Below are positions 52,194-60,936 of a stretch of 64,000 nt of DNA, piece after piece. The DNA lies in NCBI GenBank assembly GCA_002343775.1, contig DDSH01000016.1, forward strand, positions 69,587 through 133,586, given 5' to 3'. Position 1 is the first letter of the stretch; each line of letters opens with the position of its first letter. The notes under the pieces are model-generated. The model was given only the letters and a program-made list of their open reading frames with translations, was not told where the DNA came from and did not search any database. This DNA is from Anaerolineales bacterium UBA2395 (lineage in GTDB: Bacteria; Chloroflexota; Anaerolineae; Anaerolineales; Villigracilaceae). The position numbers and the translations under genes were made by a program.

Positions 52194-53071
52194 TAATTGA
52201 CTCCAAAAAGTCTGCGGCTCAGGCGCGAGGTCCATGAAACGACGCGTCTCAATTCCGGCAGAACTTCTTCCAATGCCTGTTCGCCCATTCGGGCAACATC
52301 CGCGATGACAACTTTATCGAGCAGGCTGATCTCATGCACATCTGGGCGGACGATGACCTCTGGTTTATCGAGTTGCAGGCGGAAGTGTGAGATGGCACGG
52401 CTGCTGACATCCACCGAACGCAGGAAAATATCGAGCGATTGCGCCAGCGAAATGCGCGTGATACGCTCGGCAATGGAACGTGGCAGGATGCTGGGGACCG
52501 GCAGCGCGTAGCTGCGAACGGGTTTTTCCATCGGGTCGTTCAACACAACCGCAACGACCGGCAAACCGGGCGATAACAAGCGCGCCACCGAAACAGGAAC
52601 GGGATTCAACACACCGCCATCCACCAATTCCCAGCCGTTGAGACGATGGACGGGGAAGATCCCCGGCAATGCGATTGTGGCAAGGACCGCGTCTTGCAGG
52701 CGCCCTTCCATCAGCGTGACTTCGCCGCCCGTATTGATGTCCACTGCCGTCACCGCGCAAGGGATGCGCAGGTCAGCAAAGGTCTTTTCGCCCAGCACAC
52801 GGTTGAGCAGCTGCCGTACGCCGCCCATCCCCAACAGCGAGGGTCCGTCCTGCGGCACACGCGCATACAAATGGGTTTGATCCACCGATTCGAAAATCGC
52901 TTGAATTTCATTTGGAGAGCAACCCAGCGCATATAAAACCGCAATGATGCCCCCATAACTGGTACCTGCCACCGAACGAATTTTGAAACCTTCTTTTTCA
53001 AGGCGGCGCAGAACGCCAATGTGAGCATTTCCCTTGGCGCCACCGCCGCCCAATGCCAATGTGATATCCAT
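52193..53071 (-). CDS. Patatin-like phospholipase
   Basis: 292 residues. The Ser-Asp dyad motifs are intact: GGGGAKGNAHIG (oxyanion), GTSYGG with Ser38, and VDGGVLNPVP with the aspartate. Patatin-like enzymes hydrolyse acyl chains of membrane lipids. The C-terminal 100 residues are helical (SLDIFLRSVDVSSRAISHFRL). It leads a run with a small membrane protein and an esterase, which may act on the same lipids; inferred from place only. Confidence 0.93.
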   Translation of the reverse strand: MDITLALGGGGAKGNAHIGVLRRLEKEGFKIRSVAGTSYGGIIAVLYALGCSPNEIQAIFESVDQTHLYARVPQDGPSLLGMGGVRQLLNRVLGEKTFADLRIPCAVTAVDINTGGEVTLMEGRLQDAVLATIALPGIFPVHRLNGWELVDGGVLNPVPVSVARLLSPGLPVVAVVLNDPMEKPVRSYALPVPSILPRSIAERITRISLAQSLDIFLRSVDVSSRAISHFRLQLDKPEVIVRPDVHEISLLDKVVIADVARMGEQALEEVLPELRRVVSWTSRLSRRLFGVN

Positions 53072-53138
53072 AAATGAGAGTAGAGCCTTTCCTTGTGATA
53101 GATAGCGCGAAGAAGGTCGATTTTACCTTCGACCTCTT

Positions 53139-54185
53139 TTAGTTCGGGTCACGGATGAGCCAGACTGCCATGCCCGCGCCCACAAACGCCGCGACAATAA
53201 GTACCACCACGAGGATACGCGACGAAGCCGGTTGCGCAGGTTGAGTGACAGGTTCGCTGGCAGATTCACTATCCGCTTCTTCCGCCATCGTGGGCATGAT
53301 TCCCAACGAAGGCGCGGAGGTCGGACCCGCTGTCATGGTTGGCGGAGTCACGGCGGCTGCCGCCTGCGTCGGCGTGGATTCCTGCGCCGGTGCGGCTTGT
53401 GTCGCGCCCACCAATACCAATAACTCCTGCCCTTGATATACGATCAAGTCCTCGCCGAGGTTGTTCAATGCCTGAATATTCTTTATGGTCGTACCATAGG
53501 CAATGGCGATGCTCCACAATGTTTGACCATATTGCACTTTGTGATAGACGCTGCCATCGGGTCTAGCCGTACCGATGGTGACCGGCACCATATACTGGCT
53601 CACACCTGCCGCTTCACCCGAGGAGCCGCCGGGAACGCTGGTCAACACCGTGGAGGCACTTTCCTGCATCTGCCCGCTGCCGGTTGCGGCGGCGGTATCC
53701 ACCGCATAGTAATATTGGCTGCCTGATTGGGAAATTCCGGCACCGATATGCGTGAAATTCTGCGAAAGCATGGTATTCATGTGCGCGGCATCCTGCCAGG
53801 CGCCGGGCACACCGTTCCAATCCAACGGTCCATTGGATTGGATAATATTCTCCGCGCGAAAACCACCCAGCGACAGATCACCCGCCAGCGGGAATCCCAG
53901 CGAAAGCAACTGCTGTGTATAGGTAATGCCGCCGGGGCGCGAGTGTGTCACCTGACCGGTTGCCGCCATGTAATCCGCCTGCGATTGCGCCGACTGCATC
54001 AAAATGGAGTGGGATGTCAGCGGGGCTAAGCCGTAGGAAATGCGCAGGTTATTCACCGCCTCGATCAACTGCGACGGTGAGGTGATCTGATACGACTGCG
54101 GGCTGGCAGAGGCATCTCCCGGCTGGGAGAAAAGCATCGCCAGTGCAAGCAGCAAGAGTAATGAAATCAGAGTAATCTTTTTCAT
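53139..54185 (-). CDS. CAP-domain protein with LysM and C-terminal membrane helix
   Basis: 348 residues. Signal peptide (ISLLLLLALAMLFSQPGDASA), a CAP/SCP domain (LIEAVNNLRISYGLAPLT, QSQADYMAATGQVTHS, HMNTMLSQNFTHIGAGI), a LysM repeat (VQYGQTLWSIAIAYGTTIKNIQAL), an Ala/Pro/Thr linker and a final helix (ILVVVLIVAAFVGAGMAVWLI). It would be held in the membrane at its C terminus and bind peptidoglycan by LysM. The ATG overlaps the stop of the aminotransferase gene (ATGA). Function outside the cell unknown. Confidence 0.9.
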   Translation of the reverse strand: MKKITLISLLLLLALAMLFSQPGDASASPQSYQITSPSQLIEAVNNLRISYGLAPLTSHSILMQSAQSQADYMAATGQVTHSRPGGITYTQQLLSLGFPLAGDLSLGGFRAENIIQSNGPLDWNGVPGAWQDAAHMNTMLSQNFTHIGAGISQSGSQYYYAVDTAAATGSGQMQESASTVLTSVPGGSSGEAAGVSQYMVPVTIGTARPDGSVYHKVQYGQTLWSIAIAYGTTIKNIQALNNLGEDLIVYQGQELLVLVGATQAAPAQESTPTQAAAAVTPPTMTAGPTSAPSLGIMPTMAEEADSESASEPVTQPAQPASSRILVVVLIVAAFVGAGMAVWLIRDPN

Positions 54186-55330
54186 ACTTTTTTACAGGTA
54201 ACGCTTAACGCGTCGATCAAGACATCCATATCGCGGCGGGAATTATATCCCTGGACGGAAAGGCGGATGAGTTTGTTCCCATGCCAGTCGATGAGCGGAA
54301 TCTCGACCCGGAATTCATCATACAACCTTGCTTTGAGCGCGACGATGTCAGTATCCGCTGGGAGGGAGGCAATGCACATTTGGGCGAACCAAATTTCCGG
54401 GTCGGGATGAAGCGGATTCATTTTCGTTAGCCGATGGATTCTTTCCCACGTCTCCACGGCTAGCTCATGACACGCGCTTCGTACCTTGACCCAATCGTGG
54501 TCCTGTTGAAATTGAATCGCTGTCGGGACGGTTAAGAACGCAGCCACGTCACGAGTGCCCCACCACTCGTGTTGGTCGATGAATTCTGAGCCGCTCGAAA
54601 TCTCCGGCTCGTAGCCCCACGAAACCACCAACGGCTTGAGCAAATATTGGGCGGCGGGATGTGCGTACAAAAAACCGGCACCCTTCGGCGCACACAACCA
54701 TTTGTGCAGGTTGCCGCCGTAGAAATCTGCGCCGAGAGAGTCGAGATTCAGCGGAAGTTGCCCCGGCACATGGGCGCCATCGACGATGGTCAGAATGCCG
54801 ATGGCGCGCGCCCGCTGGATGATCGCTTCGACGGGAAAGATTGTAGCGGTGGGAGATGTGAGATGGCTTAGAAAGATCACGCGCGTACGAGGCGAAACCC
54901 CGCGCCAAAACGAATCGACAACGTCTTCACGCGAGGTCAGGTCAACGGGCTGGTTGATGTATGCGAAGCCGCGTTCCTTTGAGAGAAAACGCCAGGTGCG
55001 ATCCATCGCGCCATATTCATGATTTGTCGAGAGCACTTCATCCCCTGCGCCCAAATTCAGCGAACGAGCCACGATGTTCAGAGCAACGGTCACATTCTGG
55101 GTGTAGACGAGGTTCTCCGCACTCGTACCGAAATAGTCGGCAAGCGCCTCGCGCGATGCCTGCATCAAGTCATTGTGGCGTCTTCCAAGAAATTCCACCG
55201 GCTGATTTTCGAGTTCCCGCTGCCAGCGTTGATACTCAAGAAAGACGGGCTTCGGCGTGGCGCCGAACGAACCGTGATTGAGAAACGTAACTGAGGGGTC
55301 GAGCAGAAAATGCCGTTTGAGATTAAACAT
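54182..55330 (-). CDS. Class V aminotransferase, isopenicillin N epimerase-like
   Basis: 382 residues, PLP fold type I. Landmarks: FLNHGSFGATPKPVF, NVTVALNIVARSLNLG, STNHEYGAMDRTW, DGAHVPGQLPLNL, and YGGNLHKWLCAPKG with the PLP lysine. The family includes isopenicillin N epimerase, cysteine desulfurase and kynureninase; the closest by motif is the epimerase-like group of unknown substrate. A -10 box TATAAT lies 6 bases before the ATG, so the mRNA may be leaderless. Confidence 0.88.
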   Translation of the reverse strand: MFNLKRHFLLDPSVTFLNHGSFGATPKPVFLEYQRWQRELENQPVEFLGRRHNDLMQASREALADYFGTSAENLVYTQNVTVALNIVARSLNLGAGDEVLSTNHEYGAMDRTWRFLSKERGFAYINQPVDLTSREDVVDSFWRGVSPRTRVIFLSHLTSPTATIFPVEAIIQRARAIGILTIVDGAHVPGQLPLNLDSLGADFYGGNLHKWLCAPKGAGFLYAHPAAQYLLKPLVVSWGYEPEISSGSEFIDQHEWWGTRDVAAFLTVPTAIQFQQDHDWVKVRSACHELAVETWERIHRLTKMNPLHPDPEIWFAQMCIASLPADTDIVALKARLYDEFRVEIPLIDWHGNKLIRLSVQGYNSRRDMDVLIDALSVTCKKV

Positions 55331-55342
55331 TCAATCATTATA
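55331..55342 (-). promoter_or_regulatory. -10 box 6 bases before the aminotransferase start
   Basis: Minus strand TATAAT (55342-55337), then GATTGA and ATG. No ribosome site. Matches the leaderless pattern at 25729 and 34187. Confidence 0.5.
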
Positions 55343-55384
55343 AAAGAATCGCCCGATCCCTGCCGTCCCGGAGAGATTGACAAC

Positions 55385-55466
55385 AAAGCCCCAGCCATAA
55401 GGCTGGGGCAAACAATGTAGGTTCCCCTACCCCATCTACATTTTGGGAGGGTGGCGAGGTAACATT
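55385..55466 (-). ncRNA. Candidate small RNA with two hairpins
   Basis: In the 236-base gap between divergent genes two stem-loops lie side by side: AATGTAG/CTACATT (55414-55442) and GCCCCAGCC/GGCTGGGGC with a 4-base loop (55388-55409). On the minus strand the second is followed by TTTGTTGT, like a terminator, and a TAAAAT box lies before them. A C-rich part (CTCGCCACCCTCCC) could pair with ribosome sites. Hairpins of this kind are not expected between two divergent starts. Confidence 0.3.
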
Positions 55467-55513
55467 TTTATTTTACGATCTAATCTTGAAATGTACAGCA
55501 AATAGGTTTAGAC

Positions 55514-55542
55514 TTGACTCAAAAAAATTTTTGAGTCATTTT
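55514..55542 (+). promoter_or_regulatory. Palindromic operator over a probable promoter
   Basis: GACTCAAAAA and TTTTTGAGTC (2-base centre, 55516-55537) form a 10-base perfect inverted repeat. It covers the stretch after a TTGACT -35-like hexamer, about 30 bases before the regulator gene, and could be its own binding site. Confidence 0.5.
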
Positions 55543-55566
55543 AACGAAGGTTTGGAGTTTAATGTC

Positions 55567-56463
55567 ATGGAACGCAAGGAATTTGGATTACTGGTTGCCA
55601 TGCTGCGCGAAGATATGGACCGTACGCAGTTTCAACTGGCTGAAAGTGCGGGGATCGACGTGGCAGTCATCAGTCAGATCGAGCGAGGGGTCAAGAAACA
55701 CCTCGATCCCGATCTACTCTTTCGGCTTGCCAATTCATTCCACCTGACCACCATCGAACGGCGGGAGTTCTTCCTTGCCGCCAGCGGCATCAGCGAAGGG
55801 CGCATCATCCGCCAGCCTTCGGCAGCCCTGGCAACCGACACCATCGATGCGAACAAGGTCCTTGGCAAAATGATCCGGATCATCGAGCAGTTGCACCTGC
55901 CCGCCTTCATCATGGATGTGTACTCAGACGTACTCGCGATTAACATGCCTGCCTTTGCCTTTTTTCAGGTGGATGCCGCCATGATCGCAAACGCCCACAG
56001 CATCCCGGGAGGATACAGCAGCGTCCGCATGATGTTCGGAAAGGAACTGGCGATCCGTTCCAAGATCACCGAACACTGGGATGCATACGCCGTCGGCTCC
56101 ATGCGCTTTGTGCGTGAGAACAGTTTGCGGTATCGCACCAAGCCCTACTTCCAATATCTGATGAAAGCCTTCCGTGACCCGAACGAATATCCGCTCTTCG
56201 AACGGTACTGGAAGATGGTCTCCTCCTTTGAACAAGACCGCGAAGCCAACGTGGATGTTTTCTCATACACCCATACGGACTTTGGTCGTGTTACCTATGC
56301 AACCGCCACCACCATCTCCATCACCCCGCATGGCGAATTGTTCCTCAACCAGTATCTCCCGCTCGACGATCACACCCAGTCGCTCTTTGAACATCTGCTG
56401 AACAAGGTCGGCAAGGGTGTAATCGCCCCCATGGCGCCTTGGCCCCAGAAAAAAATGCCTTAA
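55567..56463 (+). CDS. XRE-type helix-turn-helix regulator with MmyB-like ligand domain
   Basis: 298 residues. N-terminal HTH: RTQFQLAESAGIDVAVISQIERGVKKHLDP (residues about 20-50). After a linker comes a domain resembling the MmyB-like ligand-binding part: LPAFIMDVYSDVLAINMPAFAFF, and FQYLMKAFRDPNEYPLFERYW near residue 200. Such regulators often control nearby oxidoreductase genes, none of which is adjacent here. ATG 55567 is used with GGAG at a 9-base spacing. A palindrome lies upstream, suggesting self-control. Confidence 0.8.
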   Translation: MERKEFGLLVAMLREDMDRTQFQLAESAGIDVAVISQIERGVKKHLDPDLLFRLANSFHLTTIERREFFLAASGISEGRIIRQPSAALATDTIDANKVLGKMIRIIEQLHLPAFIMDVYSDVLAINMPAFAFFQVDAAMIANAHSIPGGYSSVRMMFGKELAIRSKITEHWDAYAVGSMRFVRENSLRYRTKPYFQYLMKAFRDPNEYPLFERYWKMVSSFEQDREANVDVFSYTHTDFGRVTYATATTISITPHGELFLNQYLPLDDHTQSLFEHLLNKVGKGVIAPMAPWPQKKMP

Positions 56464-56484
56464 ATTTCAAGGAACTTTATCATC

Positions 56485-56512
56485 TTGAAAGAGTATGAAA
56501 TCTCCTTATAAT
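56485..56512 (+). promoter_or_regulatory. Promoter of the CoA-binding protein gene
   Basis: TTGAAA, 16 bases, TATAAT. The leader is about 50 bases with AAGGAG before ATG 56568. Confidence 0.7.
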
Positions 56513-56567
56513 CACTTGTGCAACTTTTCACATGCAAACTCGTAAAGTCTTCACAAGGAGAATTCAT

Positions 56568-57059
56568 ATGTCAAAACTCGATAATATGGTGAAGGATTTT
56601 CTGGCTCAAAAACGAATCGCCGTAGTGGGTGTTTCCGACAAGCACGACACGGGCTGTAACCTCGCCTACCAAAAGTTCAAGGATGCCGGCTACGAAGTCT
56701 TTGCAGTCAACCCGCGCATCGCTTCCTTCCAAGGCGACGCCTGTTACCCCGACCTGAAATCGCTGCCCTCCAAGCCGGATGCGGTCTTCATCCTCGCCAA
56801 CCCGAAGGTGACGGATCAGATCGTCAGTCAATGTGTAGACTTGGGCGTGAAACACGTATGGATGCATTGCATGATGGGCACTAAGCCCGGTCTCGCCCAG
56901 GGTATGACCAGCGTCTCACCAAGCGCTGTGGATGTATGCAAAGCTAACGGAATCACGGTCATACCCGGCTCGTGCCCGAACCAGTATCTTAACGCCGATG
57001 GCGGGCATAAATTCATGCGCGGACTTTTCGGTCTGTTCGGGTTTATGAAGGTGGAGTAA
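56568..57059 (+). CDS. CoA-binding domain protein
   Basis: 163 residues, Rossmann fold of the small CoA-binding family (YccU-like): IAVVGVSDKHDTGCNLAYQKF, YEVFAVNPRIASFQGDACYPDL, DAVFILANPKVTDQIVSQCVD, HVWMHCMMGTKPGL. Role unknown; members bind CoA or related nucleotides. Its last 17 bases overlap the end of the convergent acyltransferase gene. A second copy of the last about 25 codons lies at 58614-58691, on the far side of that gene. Ribosome site AAGGAG. Confidence 0.88.
   Translation: MSKLDNMVKDFLAQKRIAVVGVSDKHDTGCNLAYQKFKDAGYEVFAVNPRIASFQGDACYPDLKSLPSKPDAVFILANPKVTDQIVSQCVDLGVKHVWMHCMMGTKPGLAQGMTSVSPSAVDVCKANGITVIPGSCPNQYLNADGGHKFMRGLFGLFGFMKVE
56997..57052 (+). repeat. Direct repeat, copy 1 (inside CoA-binding gene)
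   Basis: 56 bases within the gene end. 47 of them (57006-57052) match copy 2 exactly; the two differences further left are synonymous. Confidence 0.9.
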
Positions 57060-58485
57060 GCCGAACAGGAACAAATCTACAAAACACATACCGCGAAAAG
57101 AAAAAATAGATAAAAACTAAAAACGCCAACAATAGGATGATAGGACGCGGAAAGCCTTCCACCCACCCATATCCCCACCCCATGTATAACAGAATTGTCA
57201 GGGCGGTGGTTCCTAGAAGCATAGCAGGTACCAGCACACGCCAAGATGGAGCGACATAGTAGCGAAAAATAACCAGGGATGAAAATAATAAAACCACTCC
57301 AGCACGGACCGAAAAATTTCGAGTCCGAAGAAACCCTGCCACTCCATCACCAAGACGCAACTGGTATGCCAGAGCGATCATGCCTGCGATCATCAACCCG
57401 TCAAAAACCATGAGCAAAACCATATAGGGATTTCTCCGAAACCAATCCCTGACAGGATGTTCAAAATACTTAAAAACCCCCAAAGATAAAAATATTGCTG
57501 CAACAGCATATATTCCAAATAAAAAATTGCTCGAGACAGGCATCCCTGTATTACTCAGTATCTTTTCCAGTATCCACCGACAAGGGATATGGAGGATATA
57601 TAGGGCATAGCTTGCGTCTCCCAATAAGACCAGCCGGGGATGCCCAAGAATCTTGGACAAGTGAGATCTATCCGCTGCCAGGGCCAGAATTAGTATAAGA
57701 AAAAAGGGAGCCAGCAGACCAACATCCAACGGCATGTTTCGGAAATATGCCGGCACATATTCACGAAGGGATAGTAGCAAAAGCACAACAGCTAATGAAA
57801 GGAAGACCAGTGAAACGCTTACAGAAGTCTTCTCTTCTCGATGCGCATCATCCAATAAAAACCAAACGCCGCCAGCGACCCCAACTAAAAACGCATTCAA
57901 GTGAAAAAGTGGAAAATAAGCCAGCCAATACAGATCATCAGGCTTAACTATCATAAAAGTAGAATATGCCAGTTGACTCATGCCCCAAAAAGCGAGAATC
58001 GAAAATAGGACCGTTCGATGCGAGAGTTTTGATATCCCGATCAAAAGAAATGGAAAAATTAAGTAAAAAAAGACTTCAACTGATAGCGACCATGCAGCAA
58101 TATTGAAGGATTGGACATACTCTGGAAACCATGCCTGTATTAATAATACATTTACAAGTATCTCCCTGGGCTTTGTTTTAGCAATGAGGTCGATGTAATA
58201 GATACAAGTTAATACAAATGAAAGTAGATAAACAGGATAGATCCTTGAAAAGCGCGCCAACATATACCTGCCAAGATGCACCCAATCCTTTGGGCGGTGG
58301 TGATACGCAATCGTCATCACAAACCCAGATAATACATAAAAATAACTGACTGCGGTTGTCCCAGATGTCAGCATGGGGAAATAAGCCAATATCCCCCACT
58401 GCCTACCGCCATGAAAAAATAAGACCGAAAGCGCGGCAAGAAATCGGGTAAATGTAAGTTGGTCCAGTTTTGGGGTGGAGGTCAT
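57043..58485 (-). CDS. Acyltransferase family 3 membrane protein
   Basis: 480 residues, about 10 or more hydrophobic helices. Motifs of the acyltransferase 3 family: LTFTRFLAALSVLFFHGG with the conserved Arg and catalytic His, YFYVLSGFVMTIAYH, RFSRIYPVYLLSF, and WSLSVEVFFYLIFPFLL. Family members O-acylate sugars, lipids or antibiotics. Its DNA is visibly richer in A and T than the neighbours, and it lies between two copies of the CoA-binding gene end. Its last codons (RLTPPS-stop) are read from the reverse of that gene's 3' end, so its own C terminus was probably replaced at the junction. A TAAAAT box is 9 bases before the ATG. Probably acquired by transfer. Confidence 0.88.
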   Translation of the reverse strand: MTSTPKLDQLTFTRFLAALSVLFFHGGRQWGILAYFPMLTSGTTAVSYFYVLSGFVMTIAYHHRPKDWVHLGRYMLARFSRIYPVYLLSFVLTCIYYIDLIAKTKPREILVNVLLIQAWFPEYVQSFNIAAWSLSVEVFFYLIFPFLLIGISKLSHRTVLFSILAFWGMSQLAYSTFMIVKPDDLYWLAYFPLFHLNAFLVGVAGGVWFLLDDAHREEKTSVSVSLVFLSLAVVLLLLSLREYVPAYFRNMPLDVGLLAPFFLILILALAADRSHLSKILGHPRLVLLGDASYALYILHIPCRWILEKILSNTGMPVSSNFLFGIYAVAAIFLSLGVFKYFEHPVRDWFRRNPYMVLLMVFDGLMIAGMIALAYQLRLGDGVAGFLRTRNFSVRAGVVLLFSSLVIFRYYVAPSWRVLVPAMLLGTTALTILLYMGWGYGWVEGFPRPIILLLAFLVFIYFFFSRYVFCRFVPVRLTPPS

Positions 58486-58613
58486 ATTGGCATTATTTTA
58501 CCTGCCATCCTAAAGAAATCACTAGCAAGGCGCAGTCATCTTCCATTCCTGACCGCCCCAAATCGATCAAGACGCTGGAGGTTTTGCAGAGATTTTACAG
58601 TTGATGTATAAGG

Positions 58614-58691
58614 CAGTACCTCAACCTCGATGGTGGACATAAATTCATGCGCGGACTTTTCGGTCTGTTCGGGTTTATGAAGGTCAACTGA
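58614..58691 (+). pseudogene. Second copy of the 3' end of the CoA-binding gene
   Basis: In frame this reads QYLNLDGGHKFMRGLF then GLFGFMKVN and TGA. Compared with the end of the gene at 57059, codon changes are mainly synonymous (TAT/TAC, CTT/CTC, GGC/GGT, GGG/GGA, GTG/GTC), with A to L and E to N as the only residue changes. The homology stops at the left with no start codon or gene body. It is therefore a remnant of a diverged allele rather than a fresh duplication. Confidence 0.85.
58629..58684 (+). repeat. Direct repeat, copy 2
   Basis: Partner of 56997-57052, 54 of 56 bases the same by eye. The pair flanks the acyltransferase gene in direct orientation. Confidence 0.9.
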
Positions 58692-58699
58692 GTCTCCAA

Positions 58700-58730
58700 C
58701 AAAAAATGGCATGACAGTCAATGTCATACC
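58700..58730 (-). terminator. Intrinsic terminator after the SLC13 gene
   Basis: Minus strand GGTATGACA, 5-base loop, TGTCATGCC, then ATTTTTTG. It follows the transporter stop by about 25 bases. Confidence 0.8.
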
Positions 58731-58755
58731 GTTTCCATTTTCCGCACATTCAAGG

Positions 58756-60534
58756 TTACGGAGCCCAAAAGACCAAAATCAAGGGAATCGCCACCACCAG
58801 TACGATCACTTCCAACAACAGACCCATTCGCCAGTAATCGCCGAATTTGTAACCGCCGGGTCCCATGACAAGCGTGTTGGACTGGTGCCCGATGGGCGTG
58901 AGAAACGCGCACGACGCGCCGATGGTGATCGCCATCAGGAACGGGTCAATGGACGCATCCATGCCCTGCGCGATACGGATGGCAATGGGGGCGGTCAACA
59001 CAACTGCCGCCGCATTGTTGACCAGATCCGAGAGGAACATGGTGAATACCAATATGATGATCAACGCGGCAGCAGGCGGCAATTGTGCTGAAATCTTCAA
59101 TATCGACTCAGCGATCAACTGCGCGCCACCTGTCGCTTCGAGCGCCGCGCCGACGGGGATCATCGCACCAAGCAGGATGATGATGGGCCAGTCCACGCTT
59201 TCGTAGGCTTCCCGCAGGTTGACGATCCGGGTCACTACCATGAGCAGTACCGCCGCAGTGAATGCCAACTGCACGGGGGCAAGCCCGATGGCGGAAACGA
59301 TCAGGGCGGCGATAAAAATTCCCAATGCAATGAACAACTGTCCCTTGGGGGTGGCGAGGCGCAGGTCGCGTTGGGCGAGCGGCAGGCAGCCGAGTCGATC
59401 CACAACTTCCTTGAGTGTCTCCACATGGCTTTGCAACAACAGCACATCGCCTTTCTGAAAACGGATGCTGTCAAGCCGAGTGCGCAGGAGTTTTCCCTGG
59501 CGCGAGATCGCCAGCAGGTTTACGCCATAACTGCCGCGCAGGTTGAGCGTGCGGGGTGTGCCGCCGATCATGATCGAGTTCGGCATGACGACGCCTTCGA
59601 CAAGCGTTACATCAACTGAGTCGAGTTCCGTTTTTTGGATTTCCTTATCCCCGACGAGTTCCAAGCCCGAAGCCGCCACCAATTTTTGAATGTTTTCCGC
59701 ATCCGCGCTGACGATGAGGATGTCCCCCGCCAGCAGCTTGGTCTGCGCGGACGGTTCCATGCGCCGCTCACTGCCGCGAACGAGTCCGATGACGATCACT
59801 TCGGCTTTGGAGAAATCGGTGATCTCATACAACCGCTTTCCATTCAGGCTGGATTTTGCGGGAATCTTCACTTCGGTTATGTAATTTTCGATATCGAACA
59901 AACCATCGTTGGACGATTTGCTTTTGCGAACGGGAATGAAACGCCAGCCGATGAATGTAATGAACAGGATCCCCACCACCGCCACCCCCAAGCCAACAGG
60001 CGTGAAATCGAACATGGCGAAGGGAGGCGAGCCAGCACTCTCGCGGAAGGACGCGGCGATAATGTTCGGCGGTGTGCCGATCAGCGTGGTCATACCGCCC
60101 AGCAACGACGCGAACGCCAGCGGCATCAGCAGATAGGATGTGGGGATTTTTTTACTGCGGGAGATTTGCAGTGCCACAGGTAGCAACAATGCCAGCGCGC
60201 CGACGTTGTTCATGAATGCGGACAAAAATGCCACGATGCTTGTCAGCGCGGCGAGTTGGATGGTGATGCCGCCTTTGAGATTCGAGAGCCAGTCGCCAAT
60301 AATGGCGACGATGCCCGAATTTTGCAATCCTCGGCTGAGGACGAGCACCGCCGCCACCGTGATCACGGCTGGGTTGCTGAACCCGATGAACGCCTGTTCG
60401 ATGGGAATCAGCCCTGTGAGCGCGACAATGAGCAGCGCCAGCAAGGCAACCACGTCGTAACGCCAGCGTCCTGTAATAAAGAGGACGAGCGTGAGAAGAA
60501 GCGTGCCGAAGATGATCCATTGTTCGAGGGTCAT
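58756..60534 (-). CDS. SLC13/DASS-type transporter with two TrkA-C domains
   Basis: 592 residues. Two membrane halves of about five to six helices: the first with FSNPAVITVAAVLVLSRGLQNSG and GTPPNIIAASF, the second with VNNAAAVVLTAPIAIRIA and TPIGHQSNTLVMGPGGY, the SLC13 signatures. Between them (about residues 205-375) are two RCK_C/TrkA-C units (VKIPAKSSLNGKRLYE, VVMPNSIMIGGTPRTLNLRG). The family moves sulfate, dicarboxylates or similar anions with sodium. TrkA-C units may bind a ligand controlling transport. The gene follows a small gene by 12 bases without an own ribosome site. Confidence 0.9.
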   Translation of the reverse strand: MTLEQWIIFGTLLLTLVLFITGRWRYDVVALLALLIVALTGLIPIEQAFIGFSNPAVITVAAVLVLSRGLQNSGIVAIIGDWLSNLKGGITIQLAALTSIVAFLSAFMNNVGALALLLPVALQISRSKKIPTSYLLMPLAFASLLGGMTTLIGTPPNIIAASFRESAGSPPFAMFDFTPVGLGVAVVGILFITFIGWRFIPVRKSKSSNDGLFDIENYITEVKIPAKSSLNGKRLYEITDFSKAEVIVIGLVRGSERRMEPSAQTKLLAGDILIVSADAENIQKLVAASGLELVGDKEIQKTELDSVDVTLVEGVVMPNSIMIGGTPRTLNLRGSYGVNLLAISRQGKLLRTRLDSIRFQKGDVLLLQSHVETLKEVVDRLGCLPLAQRDLRLATPKGQLFIALGIFIAALIVSAIGLAPVQLAFTAAVLLMVVTRIVNLREAYESVDWPIIILLGAMIPVGAALEATGGAQLIAESILKISAQLPPAAALIIILVFTMFLSDLVNNAAAVVLTAPIAIRIAQGMDASIDPFLMAITIGASCAFLTPIGHQSNTLVMGPGGYKFGDYWRMGLLLEVIVLVVAIPLILVFWAP

Positions 60535-60546
60535 TGGATGGTCTTG

Positions 60547-60915
60547 TTAGGAATATTCCTCCATCATCAACCGTTCAAATCCACGCTTCGTGAGTTGGCT
60601 TAACTCCTCGAACAAGCCTTTATCGACCTTCTTGAAATTGAAGCAGGATTTTCCCTGCATGTTCTTCTTCAATTCCGGGGAAATGCCCTTCAGGAGATCG
60701 GGGTACATGTAAACCGGCATGAGATAAAACGAGACGTAGTTCTTTTTGATATGTGTTGAAGCGAAGTACAGTTCCTTTTTCCATTTCTCGCTGTAAGGAC
60801 CGTCAAGATAGTACACGTCCTTCGTGTCATTTTTGACGGTCAATTTTTTGGCGAAAGGTTTGAGAATGGATTTCAGGCTTTCAAACACAGCGGGAAATTC
60901 ATTTTGAGCGGGCAT
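60547..60915 (-). CDS. DUF1801-like small protein
   Basis: 122 residues. The end ISPELKKNMQGKSCFNFKKVDKGL and the middle YFASTHIKKNYVSFYLMP resemble the small DUF1801/YdhG domain, which is a compact alpha-beta protein with no known enzyme role. GGAGAGATAA precedes the ATG. It is followed after 12 bases by the SLC13 gene, so the two are probably co-transcribed. Confidence 0.6.
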   Translation of the reverse strand: MPAQNEFPAVFESLKSILKPFAKKLTVKNDTKDVYYLDGPYSEKWKKELYFASTHIKKNYVSFYLMPVYMYPDLLKGISPELKKNMQGKSCFNFKKVDKGLFEELSQLTKRGFERLMMEEYS

Positions 60916-60936
60916 TTATCTCTCCTAAATTTATCG

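Noticed and set aside
58486..58613. More of the CoA-binding gene left of the remnant
   Set aside because: Read in all frames, the stretch before 58614 shows no similarity to the gene body; the remnant starts sharply at the QYLN codons.
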